A stretch of 64,000 nt of DNA from Physcia stellaris (lineage: Eukaryota > Ascomycota > Lecanoromycetes > Caliciales > Physciaceae): assembly GCA_018902385.1 (NCBI GenBank), contig JABSSW010000025.1, positions 538,948-602,947 of the forward strand, given 5' to 3'. Position 1 is the first letter of the stretch; every line of letters begins with the position of its first letter. The position numbers were made by a program, and so were the translations under genes. Under the pieces are notes generated by a model, which searched no databases, was not told the origin of the DNA, and saw only the letters and a list, made by a program, of their open reading frames with translations. This document shows, piece after piece, positions 58,100-64,000 of this stretch.

Positions 58100-59255
58100 A
58101 AACGATATCGTTTTTGTTTTGACAAACGTTCATCGCGTTTCATCAATTCATTCAAATATTTGATTTTGTTTACATATCAATTTTTAACTCGACAACAAAA
58201 CATATTTTTTCATTTATTGTCGTCACAAAGTAGAAATTCTCTTTTCGTTCAACGTTTTGTTCAATATTGATTAATTAATTCATATTTATCTATTTTCAAA
58301 CATACATAAATAGAAATTTGATTATTCAATTTTGTTCAATATTTTCGCACGATCACAATCAAATTTGAAAAAATGAATTTTTTTCATTCACATCAATTTT
58401 TTTCAAAACACGATTTTGAAATTTTTATCGATATTTGACGATTTTCGACAATTTTTTTTGTTCATTAAAAACAATCGTTATTATTTTTGTTTGTTATCAA
58501 ATTTCATTAATCGCAAACAATAATTTGATAATTTTTTTATAATTTTTGTATCGCGCAATATAACAATTATCAAAATGTCACGTTAAATTATCGAACAAAA
58601 TCGTCATTTTTTTTCATTATCATTCGTCAAAACATTTTAAAAAAAAAAAATGAATCATCATTTTCGAAAAATTCGAATATGAAAAGAACGATGAAATTTG
58701 TCGATTGATTTTCATTTTTTCGTTTTGTCATTATTCATGTTTTTTTCGTCACATTTTTTCACATTTTTTTATTTCTTTTCGTTTTTTTTTGTTTCATTTT
58801 ATTCATTTCATCATTTTTGTTTGCGTTGAACGATTTTCAATTAACACAATCACGCGTTCAAAATCAACATTTTTTTAAATTGATCAAAAACATTTCAAAC
58901 AAAATTTTTTTCATCGTTGTCGTTCGCGACACGAAACGTAAAATCGACGAAATTTTTTCGTGCAACGACAACGACGTTTTTTTCGACGACAACGAAAACG
59001 CAATCGACGAAAATGTTGACGCAAAAAAAAAAAATGAAAATCGCGATCAATAACAAAATCAAATTCAAAACAAATGTTAAAATTTAATTCAAAATCAAAA
59101 TTGATAATATTGAAAACGAAAATAAAAACGAAAAAAACAAAATTAAATTTAAAATTGAGCGCGAAAAAAAAAATTGTTGATGCGAAACGCGATAAACGTG
59201 ATGAAAAAAAAACGAAAATTGAAATTTGTTTAATTGCACGTTATCGATTGAAAAT
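58100..59255. repeat. Core between opposite-facing repeat halves
   Basis: Lacks the TTTGCGTCAAAT words. It is T-rich on the plus strand up to about 58800, then holds Lys/Asp-rich frames (58817-59053 and 59074-59262, plus strand). It separates the forward-facing left half from the inverted right half. No gene can be supported. Confidence 0.5.
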
Positions 59256-60774
59256 TCGTTAAATCGATTCGAAAACGAAAATGCGAATACGTCAATGATA
59301 ATCATACGCATTTTGTTCATACAAATTATTATTAAAAATTTGTTCAAATTTATCATTGTTGTAATAAATTTGAATCAACGATTAATTATCGATTTCGCAT
59401 TGTAAAATTTTGACGCAAAATTTGACGCAAATTTTGAACAAAAAAATAAAATACAATCAATTTCATCGATTTCGAATTGTCGAAATTTGACGCAAAATCT
59501 GATTCAAATTCTGAACGAAAATAAAAAATAAATTTTTTTCGCAAAGAATTTTTTCGATTTTTTGTAATTCATTTTGATTGTCAAAGCTGTAAAATACAAT
59601 CAATTTTTCATTGATGTAATTTGACGCAGAATTTGATTCAAATTTTGAGCGAAAAAACAAAATACAATCAATTTTATCGATTTCTCATTGACGAAATCTG
59701 ACGCAAAATCTGACGCAAATTTTTAACAAAAAAATAGAATAAAATCAATTTTATCGATTTCGCATTGACGAAATTTGACGCAGATTTTGACGCAAATTTT
59801 TGACAAAAAAATAAAATAAAATCAATTTCATCGATTTTTCGTATTGTGAAAATTTGACGCAAAATTTGATTCAAATTTTTAACGAAAATAAAAAATAATT
59901 TTTTTTTCGCGAAAAGTTTTTTTTATTTTTTTGTAATTCATTTTGAATGTCAAAATTGTGAATATAAAATACAATCAATTTTTTATTAATATAATTTGAC
60001 GCAAAATTTGACGCAAATTTTGAATGAAAAAATATCGATTTTTCATTGACGAAATTTGACGCAAATTTTGACGCAAATTTTTGACAAAAAAATAAAATAC
60101 AATCAATTTTATCGATTTTTCATTGACGAAATTTGACGCAAATTTTGACGCAAATTTTTGACAAAAAAATAAAATAAAATCAATTTTATCGATTTCGAAT
60201 TGTGAAAATTTGACGCAAAATTTGATTCAAATTTTGAACGAAAATAAAAAATAAATTTTTTTCGCGAAAATATTTTTTCGTTTTTTTGTAATTTATTTTG
60301 AATGTTAAAATTGTGAAATACAATCAATTTTTCATTGATGTAATTTGACGCAAAATTTGACGCAAATTTTGAACGAAAAAACGAAATACAATCAATTTTA
60401 TCGATTTCGCATTGTGAAAATTTGACGCAAAATTTGACGCAAATTTTTGACAAAAAAATAAAATAAAATCAATTTTCATTGATTTTTAAAAAAAACGAAA
60501 TTTGACGCAGAATTTGACGCAAATTTCAAAAACAAAAAAAATGACATACAATCAATTTCATTGATTTTTCATTGATGTAATTTGATTCAAATTTTGACGC
60601 AAACTCAAAACGATGAAATACAATCAATTTCATTGATTTTTCATTGATGTAATTTGACACAGATTTTGACGCAAACTCAGAACGATGAAATACAATCAAT
60701 TTTATCGATTTTTCATTGATGTAATTTGACGCAAAATCTGACGCAAATTCTGAGCGAAAATTCGTGATAAAATC

Positions 60775-61205
60775 AATTTCATCGATTTTTCATCGATGAT
60801 TTATCGATAAATTTTGATTTCGTGTAATCGACAATTTTGAAATTATGAATGTTCATAATTTTTCGAAATTTTGCGATTGTTTCTGATTTTATCGACAATT
60901 GCGATGATGAGTTGTTTAAAAACGTTTTCACGACGAGAAACGATCAATTGAAAATATCACGTGTCTGTTGAAAAAAAAATTTTCTAAAATTTCATTTGTC
61001 ATTAATCGCGTTCATCGATTTCTGTTTTAAGTAAACGATTTCTGATTTTTTCAATCGATTCGAAAACGAAAATGCGAACACGTCAATGATGATTTTATGC
61101 GCATTCTGTTCATACAAAGTATTATTAAAAATTTGTCGAAATCAAACATTGTTGTGATGAATTTGATTCAACGATTGATCAATCGATTTCGCATCGTGAA
61201 AATTT
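60775..61205 (-). repeat. Module C/B, inverted copy 1
   Basis: Reverse complement of 56565-56970: it carries TTTTGATTTCGTGTAATCGA, AATATCACGTGTCTGTTGAA and CGATTCGAAAACGAAAATGC in mirrored order. Confidence 0.75.
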
Positions 61206-63400
61206 GACGCAAAATTTGACGCAAATTCAAAAAAGCGATAAAATACAATCAATTTCATCGATTTTTCATTGATGTAATTTGATTCAAATTCTGACGCAGA
61301 ATTTGAACAAAGCGATGAAATACAATTAATTTCATTGATTTCGCACTGATGTAATTTGATTCAGATTCTGACGCAAATTCTGAGCGAAAAAAATGAAATA
61401 GAATCAATTTCATCGATTTTTCATCGATGATCAATCGTTAAATTCTGACGCAAAATTTGAACAAAACGATGAAATACAATCAATTTCATCGATTTCTCAT
61501 TGATGTGATTTGATTCAAATTTTGACGCAAAATTTGAACAAAACGATGAAATAAATTACAATCAATTTCATCGATTTCTCATTGATGTAATCTGACGCAA
61601 AATTTGACGCAAAATTTGAACAAAACGATGAAATACAACTAGTTTCATTGATTTCGCATTGATGTAATCTGATTCAAATTTTGACGCAAATTCTGAACGA
61701 AAAAATGAAATAAAATCAATTTCATCGATTTTTCATCGATGATTTATCGTTAAATTCTGACGCAAATTTTGAGCAAAACATCGAAATACATTTAATTTCA
61801 TCGATTTTTCATTGATGTGATTTGACGCAAAATTTGACGCAAAATTTGAACAAAACGATGAAATACAATCAATTTCATCGATTTTTCATTGATGTAATTT
61901 GATTCAAATTTTGACGCAAATTCAAAACGATGAAATACAATCAATTTCATTGATTTTTCATTGATGTGATTTGACGCAGAATCTGACGCAAAATTTGAAC
62001 AAAACGATGAAATACAATCAATTTCATCGATTTTTCATTGATGTAATCTGACGCAAATTTGACGCAAAGTCTGAAGCAAAACGATGAAATACAATCAATT
62101 TCATCGATTTTTCATTGATGTAATTTGACGCAAAATCTGACGCAAACTCAAAACGATGAAATACAATCAATTTCATTGATTTTTCATTGATGTGATTTGA
62201 CGCAAAATCTGACGCAAAATTTGAAAAAAACGATGAAATACAACGAATGTCATCGATTTCTCATTGATGTAATTTGATTCAAATTTTGACGCAAACTCAA
62301 AACGATGAAATACAATCAATTTCATTGATTTTTCATTGATGTGATTTGACGCAAATTTGACGCAAAATTTGAACAAAACGATGAAATACAATCAATTTCA
62401 TCGATTTTTCATTGATGTAATTTGACACAAATTTTGACGCAAATTCAAAACGATGAAATACAATCAATTTCATCGATTTTTCATTGATGTAATCTGACGC
62501 AAATTCTGACGCAAAATTTGAACAAAACGATGAAATACAATCAATTTCATCGATTTTTCATTGATGTAATCTGACGCAAAATTTGACGCAAAATTTAAAC
62601 AAAACGATGAAATACAATCAATTTCATCGATTTTTCATTGATGTAATCTGATTCAAATTCTGACGCAAAATTTGAACAAAACGATGAAATGAATTACAAT
62701 CAATTTCATCGATTTTTCATTGATGTAATTTGACGCAAAATCTGACGCAAAATTTGAACAAAACGATGAAATACAATTAATTTCATCGATTTTTCATTGA
62801 TGTGATTTGATTCAAATTTTGACGCAAAATTTGAACAAAACGATGAAATACAATCAATTTCATCGATTTTTCATTGATGTAATCTGACGCAAATTCTGAC
62901 GCAAAATTTGAACAAAACGATAAAATACAACGAATGTCATCGATTTTTCACTGATGTAATTTGATTCAAATCATGACGCAAATTCAAAACGATGAAATAC
63001 AATCAGTTTCATCGATTTTTCACTGATGTAATCTGATTCAGATTCTAACGCAAACTCAAAACGATAAAATACAATCAATTTCATTGATTTTTCATTGATG
63101 TGATTTGACGCAAAATTTGACGCAACGTCTGAACGAAACGACGACGAAATACAATCAATTTCATCGATTTTTCATTGATGTAATCTGACGCAAAATCTGA
63201 CGCAAAATCTGAACAAAACGATGAAATACAATCAATCTTATCGATTTTTCATTGATGTAATCTGACTCAGATTCTGACGCAAAATTTGAGCAAAACGATA
63301 AAATGAATTATAATCAATTTCATCGATTTTCGCTGATGTAATCTGATTCAAATTTTGACGCAAATTTGAACGAAAAAAATGAAATAAAATCAATTTCATC
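61206..63400 (-). repeat. About 77-base satellite array with 11-12-base sub-repeat
   Basis: About 25-30 head-to-tail monomers. A clear example runs from about 62461 and repeats 77 bases later: CAATCAATTTCATCGATTTT, then TCATTGATGTAATCTGACGC, then two or three copies of a word like AATTTGACGCAA, ending in GAACAAAACGATGAAATA. Shorter monomers of about 65 bases lack one of the internal words. Most variable positions are TCTG/TTTG, CTCATTG/TTCATTG or GAGC/GAAC, that is CpT/TpT on one strand or the other. No spacers of constant length separate unique sequences, so it is not CRISPR-like. Confidence 0.8.
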
Positions 63401-63812
63401 GATTTTTCATCGATGATTTATCGATAAATTTTGATTTCGTGTAATCGAGAATTTTGAAATCATGAATGCTCATGATTTTTCGAAATTTTGCGATTGTTTC
63501 TGATTTTATCGACAATTGCGATGATAAATTGTTTAAAACGTTTTAACGACGAAAACGATCAATTGAAAATATCACGTGTCTGTTAAAAAGAAAACTTTTT
63601 AAAATTTCATTTGTCATTAGTCGCGTTCATCGATTTCTGTTTTGAATAAACGATTTTTGATTTTTTCAGTCGATTCGAAAACGAAAATGCGAACACGTCA
63701 ATGATTAATCATGCGTATTTTTCATACAAATTATTGTTATAAATTTGTTCAGATTCATCATTGCTGTGACAAAAGTTTAAATCAACGATTAGTCATCGAT
63801 TTCGCATTGTAA
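63400..63812 (-). repeat. Module C/B, inverted copy 2
   Basis: Second inverted copy of the module at 56565-56970, about 2.63 kb after inverted copy 1, with the 77-base array between them. This implies a higher-order repeat of about 2.6 kb. The final bases of the window match the reverse complement of the CGACGAGTTT segment of module D, so the pattern continues past 64000. Confidence 0.75.
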
Positions 63813-64000
63813 AATTTTGACAAAATTTTGACGCAAATTTGAATGAAAAAAAAATATAATCAATTTCATCGATTTCGCACTGACGAAATCTGACGCAAAA
63901 TCTGAACACGTGTCAATGAATTTTTCATTGTGAAAATCAATTTGATTCAGCTCTGAATCAAATTTTAACAATCTCGATTTCGTCAACAGAAACTCGTCGA

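Larger units (their letters stand above)
51720..64000. repeat. AT-rich, CpY-depleted satellite-like repeat block
   Basis: Over 12 kb, open at the window end, with no ordinary gene. It is built from variants of short words such as TTTGCGTCAAAT and AAAAATCGATGAAATTGAT. Left of about 58.1 kb these read in + orientation; right of about 59.25 kb the same words read as their reverse complements (ATTTGACGCAAA, ATCAATTTCATCGAT). Cytosine is nearly always followed by A or G, and guanine nearly always preceded by C or T. In three 60-base lines I counted by hand (53401, 57121, 58441), all 22 C are in CA (14) or CG (8), with no CT or CC, and none of the 18 G is in AG or GG. TpA is not in excess. This may be a centromere, pericentromere or mutated transposon island; the sequence alone does not decide. 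Confidence 0.85.

Noticed and set aside
61206-63400. Regularly spaced repeats suggesting a CRISPR array
   Set aside because: The units are contiguous diverged monomers with internal 11-12-base words and no unique spacers of constant length; the genome is eukaryotic.

Overview
This window looks like nuclear DNA of a filamentous ascomycete (Pezizomycotina). Its genes carry many short introns (about 46-65 nt, GTRNGT donors, CTNAC-like branch sites, YAG acceptors). The gene set also fits: an Asp f 2/Pra1-type secreted zinc-binding protein, a HET-domain relic, a highly-reducing PKS relic, and a PPPDE-thioredoxin-PUL fusion. I cannot place it more finely; exon joins below were made by eye, using reading frame and family motifs.

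Layout. 0.4-2.3 kb: FAD-dependent aromatic monooxygenase. 4.1-5.4 kb: nested inverted-repeat element. 5.9-6.9 kb: Asp f 2/Pra1-like gene stopped by an in-frame TGA at a conserved Cys codon. 8.5-10.9 kb: kinase-only PKC1 copy whose eight exons splice in frame but which lacks the catalytic Asp and the DYG Asp (a pseudokinase candidate). 11.6-13.5 kb: APC-family permease. 16.3-21.4 kb: housekeeping block of eIF2B-delta (divergent from LSm3) and a GTPBP1-type GTPase. 21.7-28.1 kb: hypothetical membrane protein, eIF4E-family cap-binding protein, PPPDE-thioredoxin-PUL protein, and a centrin-like EF-hand protein. 29.5-38.3 kb: secreted SMP-30-like propeller, orphan membrane protein, Golgi GDPase (GDA1), small hypothetical protein, and POL12. 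38.6-41.1 kb: BAHD-type acyltransferase divergent from a PKS KR-ACP remnant. 41.8-44.5 kb: hexapeptide O-acetyltransferase and a secreted Thr-rich/Cys-rich protein. 46-47.5 kb: decayed HET gene. 48.9-50.3 kb: secreted aspartic protease.

From about 51.7 kb to the window end there is no ordinary gene, only very AT-rich satellite-like repeats. Modules run in + orientation in the left half and inverted in the right half, around a core at about 58.1-59.3 kb. The base composition is peculiar. Cytosines are almost always followed by A or G, and CpT and CpC are nearly gone, although CpA, the classic RIP target, is kept. Monomers differ mainly at CpT/TpT and ApG/ApA positions, and the arms of the 4.1-5.4 kb element differ in the same context. 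This suggests a RIP-like process with an unusual CpY preference.

A separate pattern concerns data quality. Four conserved genes (PPPDE-Trx-PUL, EF-hand, SMP-30-like with two breaks, POL12) have frame breaks, and each break is resolved by one extra base in a short homopolymer. This looks more like consensus undercalling than decay, so the annotated breaks should be read with caution.
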